Source: Myxococcales bacterium (GTDB taxonomy: Bacteria > Myxococcota > Myxococcia > Myxococcales > Myxococcaceae). From it: a DNA stretch of 27,559 nt. The position numbers and the translations under genes were made by a program. The stretch is taken from NCBI GenBank assembly GCA_003153055.1, contig PMBV01000385.1, forward strand, positions 18,335 through 45,893, written 5' to 3'. Numbering within the stretch: position 1 is the first letter of the stretch; every line of letters starts with the position of its first letter. The notes under the pieces were generated by a model that saw only the letters and a list, made by a program, of their open reading frames with translations, ran no database searches and was not told the DNA's origin. Positions 14,362 through 22,169 of the stretch are shown one piece after another.

Positions 14362-16542
14362 CTACTTTCGACCGCGACCAAGGAGCCGGAGCTCGCGGAG
14401 GGCTTCGGTGCAGTCGGGGTTGCTCTGGAGCGCCCGCTCGAACTGCTTCTCGGCCTTGTCCGGTCGACCCGAGGCTTTGTGAACGTACCCGAGGAAGAGG
14501 TACCCCTTGTCGAGCTTGGGGCTCAAGACGATGGCCCGTTCGAGGGCCCGCTCGGCCTCCTCGGCGCGGGTGGCGTCGGCCTGAAAGAGGCTCCAGCCCA
14601 GGTAGGCGTGGAACTCGCCCTCCTGCTCGTAGAGCCCGATGGCCTCGCCAAAGTGCCGATGGGCCTCGGAGAAACTTCGCTGCCGCATCAGCTCCTCGCC
14701 GCGCTGAAACTTGCCTTCGGCGGCGAGGATGCTGCCGATGTTCTCATCGTCAGGACGCCTGGGCCCGGCCTCGAGCTCGCTCTCGTAGTGGGCGCGCAGG
14801 GCCGGGTCGACCAGCGTGTCATGGGCCTGAGAGATGAGATCGTACAGCGCTTGGGCCAGCTCCTTCACCTCGGTGGAGGCGGAGGAGAAGTGTCGGTCGG
14901 GGTGGTATTCTTGGGCGAGGGTCAGGAAGGCCGCCTTGACGTCGTGTGGCGTGGCCGTGGTCTTGACTCCCAGTACCTCGAAGTGATTGAGGCGCTGCAT
15001 GGCCGCGAGGCGCTGGGCCAGACGCTCGCGGGTGGCTCCATTGGGGTTGCCACGGAAGGTGAGGGGCCCGAGCTGCCCAGAGAGCTCAGGCAACAGCCCA
15101 GCGGCTGGCTCGAGGATCGATCGCACGGCTACCGGCCCGGCCACGACGACGCTGGGTTCTGGCGCGGTGGTCTTGGGTAACGGTGGAGGGCTCGAGGCGA
15201 CTGGCTTGGGCAACGGGGGAGGCTGCTTGAGTGGCTTCTCGGGGTCCACCTTCACGGCCGCGGCCACGTCGGCAAACGAGAGGCGGGGCCGCCCTTCGGC
15301 CGGGCGATCTTTGAGCTCGACCATCTGCGCGCAGGTCATGGCGAACAGCAGGCGGTCGGTCTCGAGGGCCGGCAGCAACTCGAGGGCCCTCAGCGTGGCG
15401 ACGGTCTTGTGCCCATCGGCCATCAGGAGCAGCGCCCGCTCGTCATCGCCCAGCCCAGCGTCCTGGAGGGCGTAGAGTGGTCGCTGCGAGGGGTGCACGT
15501 ATTTCTGGTCGACGCCCTTGAAGACCGCGGCCAAGCGGCGCTCGTCATAGGCCCGGCGCACGCCTTCATGAATGAGCTGAGCGCAGGTCATGCCCAACGA
15601 CAACGGCTCGGCAGGCAGGGGCACGTGGGCATTGAAGTGGTACTCGCCCAGGTCCCACCGGAAGACGTCGTACAGCTTCTCGGCCAGTTGGGTGATGAGG
15701 GCGTACTGGAGGTTGTGGGGGCTGATGCACCCCATCTCGACGAGCACCGTGCCCTGCATTCTGCGGGTGGCCCGCATGCGCTTGAGCGACTCCTCGCACT
15801 CGGCCTCGGAGATCATCTTCTCGCGCACCAGAATACGGCCCAGGCACTCGACCAGCAGGTTCGACTTCACCAGCTCGGGCGTTCCGTTGCGCACGTAGAC
15901 GATTTTCTTCACCTGCTTGCGCCGCAGCAGGAGCGCTCCGGTGGCGCGGGCTCGATACAGCTCGGCCAACACCTCGGCGAAGGGCCGCAGCGCGAAGTCG
16001 CCGCGGGCGCTAGTGCTCGGCTCGCTCTCCGAGACCGCTGGCGCCTGGTGCTCGACGATGTCGATCTCTTCTCGCTGCGTGTCGTCGGCGAGCGACTCGG
16101 CGACGGGCAGGTCCTCCTCGACGGGAGGCGCGAGCGGGGGCGGGCGGCTGGCGGTGGGGAAGCGATCGCCCAACGCCGTCTTGAGCGTCTCGGTTAGCCG
16201 GGCCAGGTCGATGGGCTTTTCGAGAAAGGCGGAGGCTCCGTGTTTCTGCACCGCCTCGCGCTGGTGAATGGCGTTCTTGTACACCCCGGAGATCATGATG
16301 ATGGGGGTGCTCTTCCCGTGGGGGAGCTCACGCAGTTTCCGGGCGACCTCGTAGCCGTGCACCGCCGGCAACAGCACGTCGAGGATCACCGCGTCGAAGC
16401 GCTTGTTCTGGAACGTCTTGAGCGCCCATTCGCCGTCTCGCTCGACGGTCACCTCGAAGCCATGCCGTTTGAGGGCGTCGGCCAAGACGCGCTGGGTCGA
16501 GCGATCGTCGTCTACGACCAAGATGTGGGTCGACGGGGCCAC
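14362..16542 (-). CDS. Receiver-PATAN(DUF4388)-J-domain-TPR fusion protein
   Basis: The 726-residue soluble protein has four parts. Residues 1-125 are a receiver domain with acidic pocket D11-D13, phospho-acceptor D55, S85 and K109 all present, so it can probably be phosphorylated. Residues about 182-335 match the PATAN/DUF4388 domain common in myxobacterial and cyanobacterial signalling. After Pro-rich linkers, residues 517-585 form a J-domain with the HPD motif at 547-549, which stimulates DnaK ATPase. Residues 608-720 are TPR-type repeats. The start is GTG 16542 with a weak ribosome site. No cognate kinase is adjacent. It lies downstream of the MoxR gene, separated by the foldback element at 16561-16721. 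The fusion suggests a phosphorylation-controlled assembly or chaperone adaptor, which is inference. Confidence 0.88.
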   Translation of the reverse strand: MAPSTHILVVDDDRSTQRVLADALKRHGFEVTVERDGEWALKTFQNKRFDAVILDVLLPAVHGYEVARKLRELPHGKSTPIIMISGVYKNAIHQREAVQKHGASAFLEKPIDLARLTETLKTALGDRFPTASRPPPLAPPVEEDLPVAESLADDTQREEIDIVEHQAPAVSESEPSTSARGDFALRPFAEVLAELYRARATGALLLRRKQVKKIVYVRNGTPELVKSNLLVECLGRILVREKMISEAECEESLKRMRATRRMQGTVLVEMGCISPHNLQYALITQLAEKLYDVFRWDLGEYHFNAHVPLPAEPLSLGMTCAQLIHEGVRRAYDERRLAAVFKGVDQKYVHPSQRPLYALQDAGLGDDERALLLMADGHKTVATLRALELLPALETDRLLFAMTCAQMVELKDRPAEGRPRLSFADVAAAVKVDPEKPLKQPPPLPKPVASSPPPLPKTTAPEPSVVVAGPVAVRSILEPAAGLLPELSGQLGPLTFRGNPNGATRERLAQRLAAMQRLNHFEVLGVKTTATPHDVKAAFLTLAQEYHPDRHFSSASTEVKELAQALYDLISQAHDTLVDPALRAHYESELEAGPRRPDDENIGSILAAEGKFQRGEELMRQRSFSEAHRHFGEAIGLYEQEGEFHAYLGWSLFQADATRAEEAERALERAIVLSPKLDKGYLFLGYVHKASGRPDKAEKQFERALQSNPDCTEALRELRLLGRGRK

Positions 16543-16560
16543 GGCACGCTCTCTAGCCTA

Positions 16561-16721
16561 GTCCCCTGGATCCGTGGTCCTTTCAATCTCTCCGCGAGGG
16601 ATTTCGGCCGGAGTCGAGGCGCGCCGACGAGGAATACTTGTCGGTATTTCGACGGAGGCGCAACGAAGAGGCCGGTCGAAAGAGCCGCGGAGAATTGGAA
16701 GGAATCACGGTTCCAGGGGAC
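16561..16721. mobile_element. Foldback MITE-like element with TA/CTAG flanks
   Basis: The outer arms CTAGTCCCCTGGATCCGTG (16558-16576) and its inverse (16706-16724) match at 18 of 19 bases. Pairing continues inward with small gaps through TCTCCGCG and TTTCG/CCGG segments to GAATAC…GTATTTC at the centre, so almost the whole element folds back on itself. Both ends are flanked by TA within CTAG. Duplicated TA at CTAG is the hallmark of IS630-family insertion. No transposase is encoded, so I read it as a non-autonomous derivative. It lies between the MoxR stop and the receiver-PATAN-J start. The right CTAG supplies the MoxR TAG stop. Confidence 0.65.
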
Positions 16722-17665
16722 TAGATGGGGCGCCCGGGGATGCCCGGAGTTGAGGGAGCCAGGATCGTATGCGCCTGCTCCCTGGCCCTGGTCACATCTG
16801 CCTCATGTTTGAGCACCAGGTTCAAGGTGCTGCGCACCAGCTCGACCGACAACGTGTCGGCGTTGAGCAGGGCCAGCGCCTGGACCCAGTCGAGGGTCTC
16901 GGAAATGGAGGGCGCCTTCTTGAGCTCGAGCTTCCGCAGGTTGCTCACCGCCGCGACGATCTCCTCGGCGAGCCGGGCGTTCACCTGGGGCAGCCGCCGC
17001 CGCACGATGGCCAGCTCCCGCTCTCGAGACGGAAAGTCGATGTACAGATGGAGGCAGCGGCGCTTCAGCGCATCGGACAGCTCCCGGGCGTTGTTCGACG
17101 TCAAAACGACCCGGGGCGTGTGCCGCGCCTTCATCGTGCCCAGCTCGGGAATGGTGACCGCGTTGTCGGCCAGGACCTCGAGGAGAAGCGCCTCGAACTC
17201 CGGGTCGGCCTTGTCGATTTCGTCGATCAAGAGGAGCGCCGGCTCGTCGCTCACGATGGCCTGGAGAATGGGGCGGGGCAACAGGAACCGCTCCGAGAAG
17301 AAGACCGCGTCGGAGCTGGCCACCCGGTCGGCGGCTTCGGTCACCGAGGTCGTGCCCTGCATCAGCTCGCCGATCTTGTCCTTGAGGAGCTGGGTGTAGA
17401 GGAGCTGCTTGGCGTATTCCCACTCGTAGAGCGCCTTGCTCTCATCGAGGCCCTCGTAGCACTGGAGGCGAATGAACCGGCGGCCCAAGGCCACGCTCAG
17501 CGCTCGGGCGAGCTCGGTCTTTCCGACCCCCGCCGGTCCTTCCACCAACACCGGCTTCTCCAGGCGATCGAGCAGAAAGGCGGAGGTCCCGATGTCTCTC
17601 GACGGGAGGTACCCTGCCGCCTCCAGCCGTTGGATCGCGTCTTCGACCGACTCGAACTGGCTCAT
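16721..17665 (-). CDS. MoxR-type AAA+ ATPase
   Basis: The 314-residue ATPase has Walker A GPAGVGKT (43-50), Walker B LLLIDE (144-149), sensor 1 TSNN (189-192) and the paired arginines RR at 202-203. Spacing fits the MoxR/RavA clade of AAA+ proteins, which remodel or activate partner proteins. Partners are usually VWA-domain proteins encoded next door (CoxE type). None is visible here, so the target is unknown. The ATG at 17665 has only a weak ribosome site. The TAG stop lies inside the CTAG at the end of the foldback element. The insertion site is such that the reading frame and stop were preserved. Confidence 0.9.
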   Translation of the reverse strand: MSQFESVEDAIQRLEAAGYLPSRDIGTSAFLLDRLEKPVLVEGPAGVGKTELARALSVALGRRFIRLQCYEGLDESKALYEWEYAKQLLYTQLLKDKIGELMQGTTSVTEAADRVASSDAVFFSERFLLPRPILQAIVSDEPALLLIDEIDKADPEFEALLLEVLADNAVTIPELGTMKARHTPRVVLTSNNARELSDALKRRCLHLYIDFPSRERELAIVRRRLPQVNARLAEEIVAAVSNLRKLELKKAPSISETLDWVQALALLNADTLSVELVRSTLNLVLKHEADVTRAREQAHTILAPSTPGIPGRPI

Positions 17666-17840
17666 TTTAGAAGGCCTGTACCACCTTGCAGATGGTGTGG
17701 CGCAAAGGCCCGGATCGCGACACGGGTGGCGTGCCTGACTCGGGGGCTTCCGAGCGCAACCATATGAAACAAGAATGAAATCGAGTCCTCCATCGAGAGG
17801 TACGCGACCTGCATGGAATTATCCAGAAAGGTCGAACACA

Positions 17841-18044
17841 ATGCCGCGGTCCGCGATGGTTTTGTTGATGGTGGTGCTTCCGGGTGGGTTGCTCATCGTG
17901 ACCGCTTGGCTCCTGGCTGGGCTCCTGGCCGACCGCATGCGAGAGGAGCAAGGCCCGCATGGTCGACGCCTGGTGCGCGCGGTGGCGACCCTGAGCTGGC
18001 GCGACGTATGGACCGTCGCCAAGCTCAAGACGAGCCGGCGCTGA
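17841..18044 (+). CDS. Small single-pass membrane protein, 67 aa
   Basis: From the ATG at 17841 (AAAGG 9 nt upstream) the protein has one hydrophobic helix at about residues 6-27 (MVLLMVVLPGGLLIVTAWLL), then a basic cytoplasmic tail ending VAKLKTSRR. I do not recognise a family. The frame opens earlier at 17775, but that extension is polar and lacks a ribosome site. It diverges from the MoxR gene and converges on the AglZ-like gene, with 48 bp between stops. Composition and start signal favour a real gene, but the evidence is modest. Confidence 0.55.
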   Translation: MPRSAMVLLMVVLPGGLLIVTAWLLAGLLADRMREEQGPHGRRLVRAVATLSWRDVWTVAKLKTSRR

Positions 18045-18092
18045 CCCAGTGGGCCGGGGTCGACCTCACCCCCACCCCAAAGCCCGGTTCCT

Positions 18093-21000
18093 TCAGTCTC
18101 CGAGGTTGTCGATGATCGAGGTGAAGTCAGCGTCGTCGTCGGCCACCTTGGCCGGCGCGGGCGGCGGCTGCGCGGGGCGTTCCTCCGCCAGCGGCTGAGA
18201 GGGCCGCCGAGCGGCGACGGCCGGACGTGGCTGCGAGGCGAGCGGTGGCCGGCTCTGGCTGGGCGCTGCCACCTGGGGTGGAATCGCAAACGCCGCCGTC
18301 GCGTCGTCACTGGGTTGGTGCAGTGGCGGAGGGGCCGGGTTCACCCGGGCTGGGGGCAGGCCCGGTGAAGTGGGCGCCGTGGCACGCGAAGGAGACGAAG
18401 CCGTCGGAGGCCCGACGGCTTTGGACTTGTACCGGGCCAGCTCCAGCTCCACGACCTTGAGCTGCTTCGACTTCTCCTGCACGGCGTCCTGGAGGCGCTT
18501 GACCTCTTGTGCCTTCACCTGATCGCGGCGCTCGACCTCGCCTCGATGCTTGGCGGTGAGCTCGTCGAGATCCTTGAGGTGCCGGGTGTCGAGGGCCTTG
18601 CGATCGCCCATCGCCGCGGCCAGGCGCGCCGCGGCCTCGTTGGCCTTCTGATCAGCTGCCTGGATCCGTGCCTGGAGCTCCTTCTCGCCCTTCACCCTGG
18701 TCGCGTTGGCGCCTTCCATCGCCTGCTCGAGCTCGCCGACTCGCTTCTGGCGCTGGGCCTGGCCTGACTGGGCCTCCTTGAGCCGTGCCTCCATCTCTTG
18801 GATCTTCGACTGGTTCTCTTGCTGGATCTGCGCGATGCGGGCCTCGGCACGCTGCATTCGCTGGCCAAACTCATCGGCGTGCTTCTTGGCAGTGGCTCGC
18901 TCCTGCGCGACCGCGTTGTTGGCCTCCTGAATGCGGGCGTTGGCCTGCTGAACGGCGGACTGGAGCTGGGCGCGGGCCTGGTCTCGCTCATGCACCGCGG
19001 TCTGCTGGGCATCGGCGGCCTTCTGGAGCGCGTCGGTCTGCTCGGCTACTCGGCGCTTGTTCGCGTCGAGCTCGCTGGACACGGCGGTGAGCCTCCCAGT
19101 CAGGTCGTCGGTCTTCTTCTTCGAGTCGTCGAACAGCGTCTTGAGCTTGCTCTCGAGCTGTCGGGCGGCGTCGGTCTTGGCGGTCACCTCCCGGGTCAGC
19201 ACGTCGGTCTGGCGCGCCTTCTCTTGCTGCAGCGTGGAGAGCTTTCGCAGCGTGTCGGCCAGCTCCTTGGCCTTGGTGGCGAGGTCGTTCTGGATCAGCT
19301 CCTCGCGGCGCTTCGACTCCTCCGACAGCGTGGCGATGCGATCTTCGAGGTGGTGGTGCGTGTCTTCTGAGTGGGCCAGGCGGGCGTTGAGCTGGGTGAG
19401 GTCGGCCACCCGCGCGCCCAGCTCCTGCTTGGTGGCGGCGAGCTGCTCGGAGAGCTCTTGGCCGTCTTCCTGGGCGTTGGTCAGCTCGGCCTGGAGCCCA
19501 GCCACCCGGGTCTCGAAGTCTTGGGTCGTCGACGCGTGCGCGCCCTGCTCGGCCTCGAGGGAGGCTGAGGTCGCCTCGAGCGAGTGGCGGGTGTCGTCGA
19601 GCTCGGCATCGGTCGCCGAGAGGCGCCCTTCGAGCTCGTCGCGCTCGTGAGTGAGGCCGGCGATGGTGGCGCTGGTCTCTTCGCCGAGCTGGGCGTGGGC
19701 GGCGGCCTCGGCCTCGTAGTTGCCCTTGGTCTCGGCCAGCTTGAGCTCGAGGGTGGAGATTTGCTCCTCGCGCTGGGCCCGGGTCGCCTCGGAGGCCCGG
19801 AACAGGCCCCCCATGCGCTGCACCTCGTTGCGAGAGGCGTTGAGCTCGCCGTGGCGCTCGTCGCGCTCCTGACGAACCTGGGCGAGCTGGGCCTGGGTCC
19901 TCTGCAAGGCCTCCACCGTCTGGGCCTGCTCGTGGGTCTTCGCCTCGAGGGCCGTCTGCGATTCGTTGAGCGCCTGCTGGGTGGCGAGGAGCCCCTTCTG
20001 CGTCTCGTCGAGGCTCACTGACAGGGTAGCGATGCGGCCGTCGCGCTCGGCGAGGTCCTTCTTGCGATCCTCGATGGTGCGCTTGTGGCCGGCGATCAGG
20101 CCGTCGCGATCGACGATGGCCTTCTGCGCGAGGGTGAGGCGACCCTCGAGATCGGCGATGCCCGCGTTCTTGTCGGCCACCGTGGCGGTGAGCCCCTCGA
20201 TGGCCTGGCGCTGCTGCTCGAGGTTCTCTTCCAGGTCGGTGATGGCGCCGCCCTGGGTGTGAATGGTGGAGTTGGCCTCGCCGAGGCGGGCGTTGAGCGT
20301 CTCCTCGAGCTGGTCCTTGGCGGCGCCCAGTTCGCCGAGCTCGGCGGTCAGCTCGGCCTCTCGGTCGGCCAGCGCGGCGCGGGTGGCCTCGGACTCGCCT
20401 TCGAGCTCGCCGATGCGCTCCAGCCGCTCCTGGATCTGCGCCTGCAGCTCGGCCTCCTGGCGATCTTTTCTCTCGACGGTCTCGGCGAGCTCGGCCTCGA
20501 GCTGGGCGACGTGGGCGTCGCGCTGGGTCACCTGCTCAGACAGCTCCTGCTCGGCCTCGATCTTCTGGGTCTCGAGCGCCTCGAGGCGGGTGCGCCAGGT
20601 GGCCAGCTCGCCCTCGAGATCGCCGATCTTCTCGGCCGCCCGGGCGCGGGCGTCTTTCAGCTCGGCCTCGAGGCGGGCACCGTCGGCCTCGCTGCGCTCC
20701 ACGTGCTCTTCGGTGAGCCTCAGCTGGCTCTCGAGCTCGCGCACCGTCGCGTCGCGGTCGGTCTCGGTCTTCTCCAGGGTCTGGCTGAGCGCCTGGATCT
20801 GCCCGTCGTAGTCGGCGTACCGGGCGTCGCGCTCGCCGACGGTGTCCTCGTACTGGCGCTTGTGGTCCTCGAGGTCGCTCTTGAGAGACGTGATCTCGGT
20901 GGTCCGGGCCTGGTCGAGCTCCTGGGCCTGCTTTTCCTTCACCTCGAACTCGAGGGTGGCGAGCTGGAATTCTTTCTCGACCTGGGCTCCGGCCTTCCTG

Positions 21001-22028
21001 GCCTGGTCGAGATCACTGGTGCGCCGCCCGAGCTCTTCCTCGAGGGCGCTGCGCTCCTTGCGTAGCCCGTTGATCTCCTTTTCCTTGGCCGAGACGACCT
21101 CGATGACTTCCTTCTCGCCGATGAACTTCTGGAGCAGCAGGTCTTCGATTTGCCGGCCGTGCTCGCGCTCCTTCTCGACCAGGGTGTTCTGCGCGTCGTT
21201 GAGCCGGCGCGTCAGATCGTCTTGCTGCATCTTGAGGCCCTGGATCTCGACGTCCTTCTCGTTGAGCCGGTCCTCCACCGACAACAGCTCGCGCTCCCGC
21301 ACCGACCAGATTTCTGAGATGCGGGCGATCTGCGCCTCTCGGGCCTTGAGCTCGTCGCGGAGGATCTGGACCTTGGCCTCCGGGGTGCCCATCTCGCGAC
21401 GCTGGGTCGGTCGGCGCACCTCCCGCGACTCGGCCAACAGCTCGGCCTTGCGGTCAGCGATGGACTGGAAGGCCCGATCGAGAAACTGCTTGTCTTCGTC
21501 GGTGAGGGCGCTCCGCCGCTCGCGCCGGGGCAGCCGCGGCGGGCCCGACGAGGTGCGCAGCGGCGGAGGCATCGGCGGGACCTCGCCTTGCGACTGCTCA
21601 CCCAGCGTCAGGTCGAGATTGACCTCGCCGTCGTCCGAAGGGGCCGCTGGCGTCGGAGGCGGGACGATGGCGGCGCTCAGCCGGGTCAGCTCGCCCATCT
21701 CGAAGGGAATGGGCAGGTAGGCGTTGGCCGCGTTCGGCGACTGGGAATGCTGGTGGAGCGCCTCGGGGCCCACATCTGACGAGAGGAGAATGACGGGCAG
21801 GTTGGGGCCAAAGCGGCCCTTGCGAATAGTGCCGCAGAGCACGAAGCCGCTCTGGTCTGGGAGCTCGGCGCGCAGCACCACGAGGTCGGGTCGTCGCTTC
21901 TCGAGCTCCCGCTGAGCGTCGGCCGAGGACGCGGCGAGGCTCGTCTGGTATCCCGACGACTTCAAGACCGTCGCCATGGTGAGGGCGAAGTCGTTTTGGC
22001 TTTCGACGATGAGTACGCGGCGCTCCAT
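18093..22028 (-). CDS. aglZ: AglZ-like pseudo-receiver/coiled-coil gliding-motility protein
   Basis: The 1311-residue protein begins with a receiver-like domain (1-122) that has lost its catalytic residues. The acidic pair is E9-S10, the phospho-acceptor position is R53 (LVVLRAELPD), and the usual Lys is I107. A Pro-rich linker follows, then roughly 1,000 residues of continuous Glu/Gln/Leu/Ala-rich coiled coil (about 180-1195). A Pro/Ala-rich disordered segment and an acidic end (DDDADFTSIIDNLGD) close it. This is the layout of Myxococcus AglZ, the scaffold of focal-adhesion gliding that binds MglA. FrzS has the same plan but is far shorter. ATG 22028 has GAGG just upstream. The gene symbol is by architecture, not by alignment. 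Confidence 0.82.
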   Translation of the reverse strand: MERRVLIVESQNDFALTMATVLKSSGYQTSLAASSADAQRELEKRRPDLVVLRAELPDQSGFVLCGTIRKGRFGPNLPVILLSSDVGPEALHQHSQSPNAANAYLPIPFEMGELTRLSAAIVPPPTPAAPSDDGEVNLDLTLGEQSQGEVPPMPPPLRTSSGPPRLPRRERRSALTDEDKQFLDRAFQSIADRKAELLAESREVRRPTQRREMGTPEAKVQILRDELKAREAQIARISEIWSVRERELLSVEDRLNEKDVEIQGLKMQQDDLTRRLNDAQNTLVEKEREHGRQIEDLLLQKFIGEKEVIEVVSAKEKEINGLRKERSALEEELGRRTSDLDQARKAGAQVEKEFQLATLEFEVKEKQAQELDQARTTEITSLKSDLEDHKRQYEDTVGERDARYADYDGQIQALSQTLEKTETDRDATVRELESQLRLTEEHVERSEADGARLEAELKDARARAAEKIGDLEGELATWRTRLEALETQKIEAEQELSEQVTQRDAHVAQLEAELAETVERKDRQEAELQAQIQERLERIGELEGESEATRAALADREAELTAELGELGAAKDQLEETLNARLGEANSTIHTQGGAITDLEENLEQQRQAIEGLTATVADKNAGIADLEGRLTLAQKAIVDRDGLIAGHKRTIEDRKKDLAERDGRIATLSVSLDETQKGLLATQQALNESQTALEAKTHEQAQTVEALQRTQAQLAQVRQERDERHGELNASRNEVQRMGGLFRASEATRAQREEQISTLELKLAETKGNYEAEAAAHAQLGEETSATIAGLTHERDELEGRLSATDAELDDTRHSLEATSASLEAEQGAHASTTQDFETRVAGLQAELTNAQEDGQELSEQLAATKQELGARVADLTQLNARLAHSEDTHHHLEDRIATLSEESKRREELIQNDLATKAKELADTLRKLSTLQQEKARQTDVLTREVTAKTDAARQLESKLKTLFDDSKKKTDDLTGRLTAVSSELDANKRRVAEQTDALQKAADAQQTAVHERDQARAQLQSAVQQANARIQEANNAVAQERATAKKHADEFGQRMQRAEARIAQIQQENQSKIQEMEARLKEAQSGQAQRQKRVGELEQAMEGANATRVKGEKELQARIQAADQKANEAAARLAAAMGDRKALDTRHLKDLDELTAKHRGEVERRDQVKAQEVKRLQDAVQEKSKQLKVVELELARYKSKAVGPPTASSPSRATAPTSPGLPPARVNPAPPPLHQPSDDATAAFAIPPQVAAPSQSRPPLASQPRPAVAARRPSQPLAEERPAQPPPAPAKVADDDADFTSIIDNLGD

Positions 22029-22134
22029 GGCACCTCAACTGCTAGAGAAACCACCTGGTGAAAGAGAGTCTGCTACGGCCTGCGAGCTTGCTCAACCCGC
22101 TTCTCTCAGGAAGCAAGAAGCCAGTTCACTCAGA

Positions 22135-22163
22135 CCTGTAGCGAGAACGTCGTCGATTGGCAA
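22135..22163 (-). promoter_or_regulatory. Possible promoter of the aglZ-like gene
   Basis: On the minus strand TTGCCA (22158-22163) is followed after 17 nt by TACAGG (22135-22140). The -35 box matches 5 of 6 consensus bases and the -10 only 3 of 6. It lies in the 141-bp gap after the glycosyltransferase stop, about 110 bp before the start codon. No other feature was seen in this gap. Confidence 0.35.
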
Positions 22164-22169
22164 TCTTCG

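Noticed and set aside
22100..22115. Hairpin GCTTC…GAAGC after the glycosyltransferase as a terminator
   Set aside because: Only a 5-bp stem with no T tract on the minus strand.
22029..22169. Sigma54 promoter before the aglZ-like gene
   Set aside because: TGGC and TTGC are present but spaced too closely for a -24/-12 element.
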